Below are positions 31,284-41,705 of a DNA stretch of 64,000 bases, in pieces (the first letter of the stretch is position 1; every line of letters starts with the position of its first letter). The translations under genes were made by a program, and so were the position numbers. The stretch spans positions 8,767 through 72,766 of the forward strand of contig RQSC01000008.1 in assembly GCA_013416795.1 (NCBI GenBank). Direction: 5' to 3'. This DNA comes from Prasinococcaceae sp. CCMP 1430 (Eukaryota; Prasinodermophyta; Palmophyllophyceae; Prasinococcales; Prasinococcaceae). The notes under the pieces were generated by a model that saw only the letters and a program-made list of their open reading frames with translations, was not told the origin of the DNA and did not search any database.

Positions 31284-33765
31284 TCACGTCTGTGGCGACC
31301 GCGAGGCAGTCGCAATTGCCCACGGCCGGGCCTCGATGGGACGAGCCGCGAAAAAATCAGCACCAGCGCGCCCCTTGCACTGGATCGGGCACTGCTCGGG
31401 CGCACCATAGCTGCAGCCCGATTCGGACTCACCGCCCTCCGGAGAATCCTCCACCGACCTCTCGAGCGTCGTCGAGGCAGGAGGCTCGGCAGGCGCCCGC
31501 GCCTTCTTCCGCGGGCGTCTCCTCCCGCCCCGGTCCGCCTCCGTGCGCGCGTTTTCAAGCCTGCGCCTCGAGGACTGCACTATATTGCTGTACCAGGGCT
31601 TCGACCTGCAGCGCACACGCGCGGGCAGATGGGTGGGTGTACACGCGCGCATGGGCGCGTATCAGCACGAGTCTGGGCCAAGGACACGATTGGCACGCAC
31701 GTGCGACGAGAGGACGCCGTCTCTCACCTGAATTGCGCGAGCCTGTGCTCACGCGTCTTGGGCACGTACGCCTCTGCCGCCTCGCGTGCCTCTCGCTCGC
31801 GGCGCTCGCGCTCCTCGCGTAGGAGTGCGTTGCGCGCGATCGCGTCCGCGCGTTGCGCAGCGTTTTGCGCACGCCGCACGGCCGCCTCGTGCTCCACTCG
31901 CGCGAGCGCAACGCGCTCTTGGCAGCTGCGAACGAGCTCATCGTAATATCCGTTGCCGCCGCCAATCGCATCGCGAGTAGAAGCTGGGGTCCGCATCACC
32001 AACGCAACCTGCGGCGTCCCGACGGCGACACCCCCCGCGGTGGGGCGCTCATGCTTCGGCCGCTTTAGGCTGACTTTCAGCTTGAGCCCCGTGCGTGCAC
32101 TGACGCCATTGGCAACGCCAATGCTCGCGTGCGTCGCTGCGTCGGCGCCGACTGCTGCGTCACACCCCATCCCACCTCGATCGTGGTGCACGCCAGCACC
32201 CTTGCGTTTCCACCTCGCGAATCTCTCGGCCCTGCCTCTAAACACATGTGGAGGCGGCGGCGGGGGCGGCGGCGGGCCCTCGTCCGGCGCAGAGCAGCCG
32301 CCGAGCGCAGACTCGCGAGGTAGCAGGGCGCAAAAGACGCTGCGGGTGCGCCCCCAACCCTCTGAGCGAAGACATCGCCGTCTCACGCCGCACGCCTCGC
32401 ACGGCAGGTACAGCGTCTCCTCGCATGCCGAGAGCGCCGACGCGTCCCCGCCTCCGTTGGATGCCTGATGCGCCACCTCCACGCGGGCGTCCGCGAGCCC
32501 GCGCGCGCCTGCGCCAGGCGCATCACTCCCCGACGATGCGTTGTCAAGCTCGTCATCCGCGAAGAGTGCCATGTCGATGCGCACCGAGTCGCGCACGCAA
32601 GTGCACGGCCTCGCGCGCGCCCCATGCTCCACCCACGCGCGTGTAGCGAAGTTGGTTGACTCGGCTATGTTGAAGCCGCAGTTGAACCCAGCGTGGTAGG
32701 CACCTGGGAAGGTAATGACGTAGTCGCCGGGGCGCTGCACGAGGCGCACCACGCGCACGCCCCGCGCTTCGAGCAACCGCGGCGAAAACATGATCTCCTT
32801 GTGGCGCATGAACTCGCCGCAGCGCGCGCGCTCCTGGGGGAAGAGCGAGGCGGCCACGGACTCGAACTTGGCCTTTTCCGAGGTCGGCACAAAGTACCAC
32901 ACCTTGGGCGATCCGGCATGCAGGTAGTTCACGCTGTACAGGTCCATGTCCTCCGTGTGCCAAGCGAACAGCGCGCGGAAGGAGCCGAAGTACAGGTACG
33001 GCTCTGTGACGCCCGGGATTGCGTGGCCCGTGCGCCTCAGCGTGCGCCGCAGCATGGTGTCGAGATGGCGCACGCTCCAGGCGGGGCCGGGCGCGTCGCG
33101 GTCCCACAGGGATCCAGGAATGTCAGCGCCGTACAGGGGAGCTGCCATGCCGACGTTCTGGGTGGTTGGGTGGTTGGGTGGGTGCAGGGTGCGGTGGTGC
33201 GGTGTGAGGGCGCCAGCGCCGGGCGTCAGCCGCGTGTGCGGGCGGGCGCGTCGAACACGTCGCAGCGCGGCGCGCCACTGCGCGTACAGGCGCGCGGGCG
33301 CACCCTCCAGAACACCCTCTCGATGGCGTCGAGGTCGCCGCTCTCGAGCGCGCCGCGCGGCGGCTGCAGCGGCGCTCGCTCGGTTGCGGCCTTGAACGCA
33401 GGTATCTGCGGCCGGCGCCCTGCCCTTTCCTCCATGGACATGATGAAGCATCCCTGCGCGCTGCCGCCGCGCGTGCCGTGCTGCACGATGGCGGGCACGG
33501 CGGCCACCTCGCACTCGTCCCTGCCCAGGGCCTCGGCGCCGTAGCCCGCCCGCCGCGGCGTGAAGCCCTCGGGTCCGCGGATGCGCGCGCAGCCCGCGGC
33601 GGCGATGGCGCCCTCGTGCCGCGCCACGAACTGGTCGAACGGCCGCGCCAGGTCGTCCCAGTCGGCCCGGAGGAGCGGCACGTCCGCGTTGTGGCGCTCG
33701 AACTCTCCGTTGGAGCCCGCCGGGTGCGCCGCGGCGGGCGGCGGGGGGCGCGCCGCCACCCGCCA
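31284..33765 (-). CDS. KDM4: KDM4/JMJD2-type JmjN-JmjC histone demethylase
   Basis: Exons: about 33765-33304, 33157-31728 and 31605-31284 (introns 146 and 122 bp; the last join makes Arg from AG+G and keeps about 107 codons open). Exon 1 holds a JmjN domain (ADVPLLRADWDDLARPFDQF). Exon 2 holds the JmjC domain: PLYGADIPGSL, then GVTEPYLYFGSFRALFAWHTEDMDLYSVNYLH with the iron-binding His and Glu, KVWYFVP, and AYHAGFNCGFNIAESTNFAT with the second His. A short Cys-rich segment (LPCEACGVRRRC) and a C-terminal coiled coil follow. KDM4 enzymes demethylate H3K9 and H3K36 using Fe(II) and 2-oxoglutarate. The only ATG near the JmjN frame (33765) is one base out of frame. If intron 2 is not removed, translation stops at 31724. 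Confidence 0.87.
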
Positions 33766-34325
33766 TGCGTGCACGCGTGCGCTCCCTCCCTCCCTCTCCT
33801 TTGCGCCCACCCACCAAATCAAACCACACCAAACCAAACCAAACCAAAGACCACACGTTCGCTCCGTTTGCGCCCGGGGCGGATAGGGATTGCGCCAACT
33901 CACCCATTATTCAGACATCATTCCGGCGATGTCCCCAAGAGAGGGAGGCGCCGGCGGAGCGAGCGAGCGCGCCCCCGACCGACCAACAGACCGGGTCAAA
34001 AGCCCAGGCAGCCCGCGCCATTCGGCCGACCGAGACGGCCGGACCGGACCGGATCGGAATCGGATCGCAACGGAATCGGATCGGATCGAGGGAAGCGGCG
34101 CGCCCCGCCCCGCCCCGCTCGGGCGCCGCCGACCGAGCGATGGATCAGCCAGCCAGTCTGCCAGCGCGGTGCGGCGGCGGCCCGGCCGGCCGGCGNCGCG
34201 AGCCTCAGCCCGAGCGGGATTTCTCTGCTGCCGAAAAACGTCGCTGCACCGCCCTCGCACAGCTCACCCGGCGCCAGCTCGCACACCGACACCTCCCCCC
34301 CTCCCCATTCCCTTCTGTCTCGGGC
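33766..34325. promoter_or_regulatory. divergent region with one ambiguous base
   Basis: The spacer between the KDM4-like gene (-) and the thioesterase gene (+). It contains an ACCAA-rich tract (33817-33850), GGAATCGGATC-type short repeats (34050-34095) and a single N at 34197 in a GCCGGCCGGCG context. Both promoters are expected here. No gene is seen. Confidence 0.45.
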
Positions 34326-35496
34326 ATGCCGCCAAACATTGCCCTGGCCGTCGCCTCGCACAACCACGGAATGAAGCTCCCAGAGGGGGGGCAGCAGCGA
34401 CAGGGTGCGGACGCGGAGGCCGATGGCTCGCCGCTCAGCGCGCTCGAGGTGCGTGCGCTCGCGCGCGCCTTTCGCGCGGCACGTGTCGCGCCTCCAGCGG
34501 GCGCCGCTGACTCGCTCCCCTTGCCGCATGCAGCGGGTGTGCAGCGTGGAGACGGTGCAGCTCGCGACCGCGGCGAGCGGCCGCACCGGCGCCGACATCT
34601 TCACCGGCGTGACGGCAGCCGAAGGGGCGTTCAGCCCGCGTGTCTTCGGCGGGCAGCTCTGCGCGCAGGCGCTCGTCGCGGCCGCCCGCACGCTGCCGCC
34701 CGCCAACGGGGGCGGGGCGCGCCGATGCCACTCGATGCATTCGTACTTTCTGAGCGCGGGCGACGTTTCGGAGCCCTTCGTCTTCACGGTTGAGCGGCTG
34801 CGCGATGGCGGGAGCTTCAGCCAGCGGCAGGTCGTGGCGCGGCAGCGTGGCGAGGCCGTCTTCACCATGACGGCAAGCTATCAAAGCGAGGCCACCTGGA
34901 ACACGCCGCGCGCGCTGCGCTACCAGCTCGCTGCGCCCGAGGGGGTGCCGCCGCCCGAGAGCCTGCCGACGCAGCAGCAGACGTGGGAAGGCATGCTGGC
35001 AGACTCGCGCCTCGACGAGAGCGCGCGCGAGAGCGTGCGAAGGCGCTACGAGGCACTCCCCCCCTTTCCGCTCGATATCAGGTTTGTGAAACCCATTCAG
35101 CGACTCGCCGAGATGGAGCCGCGCGAGCCCACGCAGTTCGCGTGGGTGAGAATGCCGGAGTCCTTCATGGGGGACGGCCGGGAGGAGTTGCACGAGGCTG
35201 TCGTCGCGTACGCTTCAGATTGGGGCCTGCTGGAAACTTGCTGCCTGCCCCATGGCATGAATTTGAGCCAGCGGCGGATCAGACTGGCCAGCCTCGACCA
35301 CACCATATACTTCCACCATCCCGTATCCCCGTGCGAGTGGCTACTCTACCACATGCAAGGGACGTCAAGCAGCGGGGAACGCGGGTTGGCGCAGGGCTTC
35401 ATCTACAGCAGGGACGGGCAGCTCAAGGTCTCGGTTTTTCAGGAGGGCCTCATGCGCGTCGTCGAACGCCACAGCGCGCCTCGATCAAAGCTCTGA
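34326..35496 (+). CDS. ACOT8: peroxisomal acyl-CoA thioesterase (TesB/ACOT8 type)
   Basis: Two exons, 34326-34448 and 34534-35496, are separated by an 85 bp phase-0 intron (GTGCGT...TGCAG). They give 361 residues. The double hot-dog TesB fold is visible: SPRVFGGQLCAQALVAAART, SMHSYFLSAGD, then RDGGSFSQRQVVARQ in the first half, and SLDHTIYFHHPVSPCEWLLY plus GLAQGFIYSRDGQLKVSVFQEGLMR in the second. It should hydrolyse fatty acyl-CoAs. The last three residues are SKL, a canonical type 1 peroxisomal targeting signal, so it is expected in peroxisomes alongside beta-oxidation. The start ATG (MPPNIALAVASH) is the first in the upstream exon. The stop lies only 49 bp from the stop of the convergent EF-hand gene. 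Confidence 0.94.
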
Positions 35497-35545
35497 GCGC
35501 GTCGCCGCCAAGCGAGGGCACGTACTGTATTGTATCACTGTAAAA

Positions 35546-38500
35546 TTATTGGCGGAGGGTGCCCACCTCTGCCACGGTCGTGGCGAGCTCGGTCTCCACC
35601 TGCTTTAGCCGCTGTCGCAGGCGAGCCACATCCGCCTCGGCCGCCATTTGGCGCTCGCGCGCGGCCGCGCTCGCCTGCACCTCGCCGTCCAGTTGCGCCT
35701 GCAGCAGGCCCACGGTCTCGTTCATCTCCACTAGGTCGTGCTCCACCGCAGCGAGCGTCGCCTCCGCGACGGTGGCGGCGTTCGTCGCTGCAGTTTTCTG
35801 AGCTTCGGCAATGGCCACCGCGCGACTCGCTGCGGAGCGCGCCTCCTCGCTCTCGGCTCGTGCGTTCTGTAGCGCGGCCAGCGCGGCATCCTCACGCGTC
35901 CTGAGCTGCGCCACCTGCGACTTGAGGTTCTGAAACTCGCTTGCAGAGGCGTGACCCTCCGATGCCGGCCGCGCACTGTCTGTGTTTGCCTCAGCCATGG
36001 CCTCATCGAAGCGGCGCTGCACTGCTGAAGTGATGGATGTCGACGGCCCCGATGGCGGCACCGTATCCTGCATCGGCGACGGCTCAGGGTCGTGCACGGT
36101 CCACTCCGGCCCAAGGGGCGATAGTGCTGGGCGCGTGGAGCTGCCCGCTGCATCGTCGCACGCGGGCAGGGCAGGTGAAGGCGCCGAGGCCGCCACCTCC
36201 TGCGCCTGCTGCGTGGGCGCCTGCCCAGGCTGCGCCGCCTCCTGTGCGTGTTCCCTTTCTTGCAAGACAGGTTTGCCATCGATGCTGACTGGGATGGACA
36301 CTACTGGCTGGGTCGGCTCCTCTCGCGTGCGCTGCGCCTGCTGCTCGTCCGACGCCCCGCGCGTGCCCCTTTTGCCCCTGCTCTTGACCGCTCGCTTTGC
36401 TTTGGCCTTGGTCGTGGTGCTGCTCGCACGGTCCCTCGCATTCGGCGGCTGCTCTTGGCTTGTTTTGTCGCTCTTGCTGGGGGCCTTGGGCTCAGCAAAG
36501 CGGGCGAACGCGGCCTTGAGCTCCTTCAAGCTTATCTTGCCGTCGCTGTTCCTATCAACCGCCTGCATGTTGGCCAGCACCAGGCGGACGTCCCGTACCG
36601 TCATCTCAGGCGCCAGCCTGAGAAACATGGCACGTAGCTCAAAGGGCTCGAGGAACCCCGAGCCGTCCCTGTCAAATGCGCGGAACTCAGTCTGCACGGT
36701 GGTCCTGTCGCGCTCAATCGCCTCGGCCAATCCCCTGAAGACCGCAGCCAGGTCATCGCTGCCATCCACGTTCCCGCCATTCTTCACATTCGTCGCAGCC
36801 GCACGCATGGCCTTGACGTTCGCGCAGACTTCCGAGAATGTGGCCGAGTCGCCCTTGTGGGTCAGTCCAAGGGCGCCACGGAAGTAGCGCAGGTCCCCGC
36901 CAGACAGGCCAGGCATCACCGATCGGATGAAGCGCCGAAGCTCAGGCCACTCGAGCGAGCCGCTGCGGTCCTTGTCAAATTTGGCGAACTCGGTGGTCAG
37001 GTTGCTGTTGGTCTCCAGAATCTTGTGCTCGAGCGCGTCCCAGAAGCCCGCATCTTTGGAGCCGTCGCGCTTCGGCTGCGGCTTGCGCCCCGGCAGCTCC
37101 CACTTGAACATACGCGGCCGCGGGCGAGTGGGGCGCGGCCGAACGATCGGCACCAGCCGAAGCATGCGCGCGAGCTGCTCCAGAGTCACACGCCCGCGCG
37201 GTCGAGGCAGCTGATCTTGCTCGGCGCCTGCCGCGCACGCCGCCTCTGTGGCGCGGATGTGCGCCAGCAAGACGTCCTGTCCGGCCGGCCCGCCCTCGAC
37301 CGGTGCATCGCGCAGGTTTGGCAGCAACACACCCACCAGCGCCACAGCCTCCAGGTGCGACAGAGAGCCGTCAGCGCTCGCTGCGCCGAATTGGCGAAAT
37401 GCGAGCGACAGCGCGCGCAGCGGTTGACGCGTGCGCGCCTGCAGTGCCGCCTTCACCTGTGCGAGCACATGCATAAGCGCCCCCACGGGCGCTCGTGCGG
37501 CCTCCGCACCCGCCTTGATTGCCCTGAGAGCGGCTTCCGTCGACAGCGTGGCAGTTGCCGCAGAGCGCGCGGCGAGTGCGAACGCCACCGTCAGCGCTGC
37601 CTCGTCGCCGGACTGCGCATGCTCGCCCATCGCACCGATCACAGCGGCGGCGGCGACTGCAGGCGTGGGAAGCCCACCGGGGGGGGCCAATGCATTCTCA
37701 AGGGCGTCGGTGCTAAGCGCCTCAGCACGCACGCACACGTCCCCCGCGGGGCGCACGACGGCGCCCCTGACCAGCTTCCCCACAGGCAGTGGCACATCCG
37801 CGGCCGTGTACATGATGCCTGTCGAGGCCTCGAGCAACAGCTGCTCGTCAGAGTGCTCTCGGGCGTCGATCAGCTCTACGGACGCGTGCAGCAGGGCCTC
37901 AGCAGCGTCAGCCAACGGGCCAGCAGCGGCGGTGGCCGCCCTCCCCGTGCCAGCCGATGTGGTGGCAGGACTGCTCACTTGCGCGACGCCGTCCGCTGAA
38001 GTGTGCGGCGATTGCTCAGCATTTGCGGCAAACGCTGATGGTACGCATCCGCCACCCAGAGAGGCGTCGCCCGCGTTGAGCTTGCCGGGCACGAAGCCAG
38101 TGATTGTGCTCGAGGGCGAGCCCGACTCCAACGAGGTGGCGAGCGATGCAGACGCTGCGGGAAGCGATTCGCGCGACTGCTGCGCCTGCGTGACCGCGGG
38201 GCTGTCGACATCATCGAGCTGCGTGGCGTTTGCGACTGGCTGCGCGCAGCCGAGTACCACTCTCGTCACAAGCGCCGCGATCTCGGCCTTGGCCTTCGCG
38301 CCCGCGACCGATGGCGGCGCGCCATCCACGCGCGCGGCCCATTGCTCGCGCACGGACTTAGCGAACGCCTCGCGGTCCTCGACCGGGAGAGCGCGGCCAC
38401 CGCGTGACACCCATTCGTCAACAGCACGCCGCGCTCCGGACAGTGCGGCTACGGCCTCGAGCGTGGGGTCAGCGCCCGGTGCCACGGGAGATCCGGTGGC

Positions 38501-39397
38501 GGCGTGCCCGCCCTTGAGCGACCCGGTCGACGTCGGGAACCTGACAGCACGCCGCGCGCCGCGCGCCGCGCGGGCTGGAAGCGCGCCCGACAGACCGCCC
38601 TTCCCCGCGACGCTCTGCCCTTCCGCCTCCTTGGCCGCCGCGGATCCTTTGAGCGCGCTGATGACCTTGGCGAGGCTCTTCGAATCGACCTGTCCAGTGC
38701 GCGGATCCCTCGAGACGCTCGTGAGTGCGGCGTGCACCTCAGGGTTGGTGCGCGCGAGCGCGACGAGCGCGCTTGCAGTCGGGCTGGGCTTGGCTGATCG
38801 TGGGGCGACGGGTCCAGCAGCAGGGCTCACATCTTCCCGCCGCTGCGGCGACGGCTGCTCCCGTCCTTGCGGGTGCTGCTTGGCCGGTGTGGCTTCTTCT
38901 GAGGCGCCCTCCGCCGGCGCGGCCACGTCGGTCACAACGGCAGCAGTGGGTTGCCCCACCTCAGTCACATCCTGTGTTGCTAAGCCCTCCCGTGCCTCGT
39001 CCTCCCTGGCGCAGTCTTTCACGGCTCTCTTTGCGGCATTGATGCCCGCGCTCGCCGCGGCCTCCCTGCTCTCCCGCCCCTGTTCGCGCCAGAACGCTTG
39101 CCTCTGGCGACGCGCTTTCGCGAGCGCGTTGCTGACGGGCTCCCCGGTGGCGCCCACCGGCGCCCCCTCAGAGTGCGGCGTGCCCTCTCGCGAGGCGCGA
39201 AAGCGCGCGACGGCGGCGGCACGCGACCCGAGCGTCTCCGCCGCCGGCGCGCTGCCGCCCTCCGACGCCGCGTTCGGCGCGCTCGCCGACGCTCTCTCCG
39301 ATCGCAACGCGATGGTGTTCGAGGCGGGCACCGAGCTGCTTTGCGCGGTGCTCGCGGCGGTGCGCGCCACGCGCGACAGCAGCCATGAGGGTGCCAT
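35546..39397 (-). CDS. large EF-hand and coiled-coil protein
   Basis: One exon, about 1283 residues from the ATG at 39397 (MAPSWLLSRVAR). I do not recognise an orthologue. The N-terminal 700 residues are Ala-rich with helical blocks. A basic/proline segment (PIVRPRPTRPRPRMFKWELP) precedes at least three EF-hand loops: DKDRSGSLEWPE, DRDGSGFLEPFE and DRNSDGKISLKE, all with good calcium ligands. A Lys/Arg-rich linker (KAKRAVKSRGKRGTRG) and a disordered section lead to a C-terminal coiled coil of about 170 residues ending VGTLRQ. The layout suggests a calcium-responsive structural protein, perhaps cytoskeletal or flagellar, but that is inference. The opposite strand is also open over much of the N-terminal half, so the boundary upstream of about 38700 is less secure. 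Confidence 0.75.
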   Translation of the reverse strand: MAPSWLLSRVARTAASTAQSSSVPASNTIALRSERASASAPNAASEGGSAPAAETLGSRAAAVARFRASREGTPHSEGAPVGATGEPVSNALAKARRQRQAFWREQGRESREAAASAGINAAKRAVKDCAREDEAREGLATQDVTEVGQPTAAVVTDVAAPAEGASEEATPAKQHPQGREQPSPQRREDVSPAAGPVAPRSAKPSPTASALVALARTNPEVHAALTSVSRDPRTGQVDSKSLAKVISALKGSAAAKEAEGQSVAGKGGLSGALPARAARGARRAVRFPTSTGSLKGGHAATGSPVAPGADPTLEAVAALSGARRAVDEWVSRGGRALPVEDREAFAKSVREQWAARVDGAPPSVAGAKAKAEIAALVTRVVLGCAQPVANATQLDDVDSPAVTQAQQSRESLPAASASLATSLESGSPSSTITGFVPGKLNAGDASLGGGCVPSAFAANAEQSPHTSADGVAQVSSPATTSAGTGRAATAAAGPLADAAEALLHASVELIDAREHSDEQLLLEASTGIMYTAADVPLPVGKLVRGAVVRPAGDVCVRAEALSTDALENALAPPGGLPTPAVAAAAVIGAMGEHAQSGDEAALTVAFALAARSAATATLSTEAALRAIKAGAEAARAPVGALMHVLAQVKAALQARTRQPLRALSLAFRQFGAASADGSLSHLEAVALVGVLLPNLRDAPVEGGPAGQDVLLAHIRATEAACAAGAEQDQLPRPRGRVTLEQLARMLRLVPIVRPRPTRPRPRMFKWELPGRKPQPKRDGSKDAGFWDALEHKILETNSNLTTEFAKFDKDRSGSLEWPELRRFIRSVMPGLSGGDLRYFRGALGLTHKGDSATFSEVCANVKAMRAAATNVKNGGNVDGSDDLAAVFRGLAEAIERDRTTVQTEFRAFDRDGSGFLEPFELRAMFLRLAPEMTVRDVRLVLANMQAVDRNSDGKISLKELKAAFARFAEPKAPSKSDKTSQEQPPNARDRASSTTTKAKAKRAVKSRGKRGTRGASDEQQAQRTREEPTQPVVSIPVSIDGKPVLQEREHAQEAAQPGQAPTQQAQEVAASAPSPALPACDDAAGSSTRPALSPLGPEWTVHDPEPSPMQDTVPPSGPSTSITSAVQRRFDEAMAEANTDSARPASEGHASASEFQNLKSQVAQLRTREDAALAALQNARAESEEARSAASRAVAIAEAQKTAATNAATVAEATLAAVEHDLVEMNETVGLLQAQLDGEVQASAAARERQMAAEADVARLRQRLKQVETELATTVAEVGTLRQ

Positions 39398-40314
39398 CGC
39401 CGCAGCGCTCGCCACCGCGGCGACGCGCTACACCTCGAGCGGCCGCAACGCACGCGTCCTCGCCGCCGTCGAGGCCCTGCTGGACGCCGCCGACGCCTGC
39501 GGGTGCGAGCTGCCCGCCGCCTTCGACGGCGTGCGCGAGGGCGCCGCATCGCGCGCGCGACGCGCCGCATGAAGCCTCGCCCAGCCCCGCGCGCACGCGC
39601 CGCACGCCGTGTGACGATCGGGGCCGCGCGCCGGGGGTCGCCACCCCAGGCAGCGCTCTCTCACACGCGCTGCTTCGCCACCCTCTCCGAGATGCCGCCT
39701 TCCCCCTTACCCCCCCCCCCCCAACCCCCAACCGCAAGCGCGTTTGAACTTTGAAATCGCGCACGCGCTGCTGTCGCGCGCGGCGCCGGCCGGGGGGAAC
39801 GGCCGGGCCGGCCAGCCAGCCAGGTACGCCTCGCACGCGCGCGCGCGCCGCGTTCGCGTTCCCATCCGATGCAGGGCCGAACGCGATGGCCGCGCCCGGC
39901 CAAGGGCGCGCCAGTTTCACAATCCGGATCGAGGTTGGCTTGATTTTCGTCGGGTGCACATGGATGGATGGTGCTGCATGGTGGTGCACAGTTGCATGCG
40001 TTGCATGTTGTGATGTTGGTATCGCGGCGCCCGGCGCGCAGACTCGAGCGGCGCCCGCGCCCGCGCAGGAGCGCTCGCGCTCCTCTCTCGCGGGTGGGGT
40101 GGGGCGGGGAGGGGGAAGGGACTGCGCAGAGGCCCGCGGAAGCCCAGGGCTACTACACGGGCGCGTACAGCCGGCACATCAGGCGCACGCCAGCCGACGC
40201 ACGGACGATGCCGCGTGTACATGGCACCGCTCTTACATGTCGGGGCCGGACGAGCGACCTCGCTCGCGCGCGTGCCCTGGCCCTCCACCCCTCGGCCCGC
40301 GTGGCATTCGCTCG
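39398..40314. other. spacer between EF-hand gene and IFT20
   Basis: A spacer of 0.9 kb between two minus-strand genes. It contains a C run (39710-39722) and a moderately AT-richer patch at 39945-40020 with repeated TGCATGG/GTTGCATG strings. I see no supported gene, though the plus strand reads an Ala-rich helical peptide up to a stop at 39572. Confidence 0.4.
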
Positions 40315-40862
40315 TCACCGCCCGTTGCTGAGCCTGCTCATTTCGGCTTCCTGTGCGGCGATGGCCTTGCGCAGCGATTCGTGCTCGCGCGCGAGCCTAT
40401 CGAGCGTCTCCTTCTTGGCGCCCACCGCGGCGTGGTGCCCCGCCTCCAACCGGCGGCGCGCGCCCGCCTCGGCCGTCGCGCGGTTGCGCAGGCCCACCGC
40501 GCGCAGCTTTTGCCGCTCCAGCTTGGACGCTTGCTCGTCTACGGCACCAAGCAGTCGACTCACCACTGCGGCGCGGCGCGCAGCGCCGTGTCAGACGGCA
40601 ATCACAGGCATGTGGCGAGCAACGCGCGTCCCTGGTAGCGCCGGATCGCTCGCAAGCGCGCGGGCGCGCCTGCGCTGAGCCCAGCCCGCCTCGGCCACTG
40701 CGTGCGCGCGCGCGGCGCGGCGCCCTCACTGTTGTCGAACTCGGTGACTTTCTCCACAAACTCGCCCGCCTGCGCCTGCAGCGTCTCCGTCGCCGTGAAC
40801 TTGTCGGCGTCGAGCACTCGGATCTGATAGTTGGCGTCAAACGTGATGCCGCTGTCGGCCAT
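40315..40862 (-). CDS. IFT20: IFT20, intraflagellar transport subunit
   Basis: Two exons, 40730-40862 and 40315-40565, with a 164 bp phase-1 intron (GTGAGG...GCAG), give 127 residues; human IFT20 has 132. The N-terminus reads GITFDANYQIRVLDADKFTA, matching the family pattern around ...LNKLRVLDPE.... The splice creates EFDN-M-VSRLLGAVDEQA, followed by LERQKLRAVGLRNR, aligned with IFT20's conserved KAIGARN. The rest is one coiled coil. IFT20 belongs to IFT complex B and also works at the Golgi in sorting membrane proteins to the cilium. Its presence means the organism builds a flagellum at some stage. The start ATG (MADSG) is preceded by Glu-Ala-Ala-Ala without other in-frame ATGs nearby. Confidence 0.92.
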
Positions 40863-41705
40863 CGCGGCGGCCTCGCGCGCGGGCGTGCCGCCACTGCTGC
40901 GTGCAGCCTCTAGACGCCCCACCGGGCGGATGTGAGGCGCACGCGCGCGCGCGCGTTACTTTCGCGGGTGTGGCGCCGGGGGTGACCGTCCCCCCCCCCT
41001 TCCCTGCGCGACGACGCCCCAACCAAGCGCAGCGCCCTGCCCCTGGCTGCGTTTGACCGCGCGAGCGCACGCGCGCTTTCGAAGCGCTTCCCTCTCGCCT
41101 CTTGTTGGCTGTTGGTTGGTTGGGGCAGGGCTTTCCAGCCATCTCCCTCGCCGCGCCGGCGGCGCCGCGCGCCAGGCCGCCGATTGGGATCCGAGCGCGT
41201 GCCGAGCGGCGCTGCGCCCGCCGGCCCGGCAGGGGATGGGTGGGTGGGAGGCGGGGGGTGAGCGCCGCCCGGCCGGCGCTGCGCGCGCGTTCGGGGAACA
41301 GAACCCCCGAACGCAGGCATAAAGACATGATGATTGATGAGAACGCTTTTTGTCCGCGGTCGATCGAGAAGCGCCTGAATTAATCCCCCTTCATTTTGGC
41401 CTGGTTTGGCGTGCTGCGTTTGCCCCTGCGCACACCGGCCGGCCAGGCTGCGACAGACAGAGGCGCCGATCCCACCGAGGCGCGGCGCGCGGGCCGGTGC
41501 GGCGCGCGGGAGCAAAGCGGAAGCGCAGCGCGGGCCACAGACGCCCGCGCGCACTTCGAAACGGGGGGAAGGGGAGGCGTGCCGGCGCGGAGGCGTGCGG
41601 GCGGGGGCGCCGCCGCGTGCGGGCGCGTGCCACACACGCCAGTTCGGTCGCGGGCCGGGTTGGCCTGCGCCCCCGTCGGCGGGGCGATCCCCAGCGATCG
41701 CAGCC
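40863..41705. promoter_or_regulatory. divergent region between IFT20 and membrane protein gene
   Basis: An 843 bp spacer that should carry two promoters. It contains (CG)n (40939-40956), a C run (40991-40999) and a TTGGTTGG string (41113-41122). An AT-richer patch at 41325-41405 with TTAATCCCCCTTCATTTTGG lies about 300 bp upstream of the plus-strand ATG. No gene is seen. Confidence 0.4.

Noticed and set aside
33766-33907. Extension of the KDM4-like protein up to an ATG at 33907
   Set aside because: The extension (MGELAQS...) is in a different frame from the JmjN domain and runs through a TTTGG repeat; it could only be used through an intron I cannot place.
37431-39572. A 713-codon plus-strand open frame antisense to the EF-hand gene, whose last 110 residues look helical
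   Set aside because: The minus strand carries definite EF-hands and a coherent protein over the same stretch. In very GC-rich DNA the antisense frame is often open. The end (39240-39572) remains slightly suspicious but lacks a start, splice evidence or a known domain.
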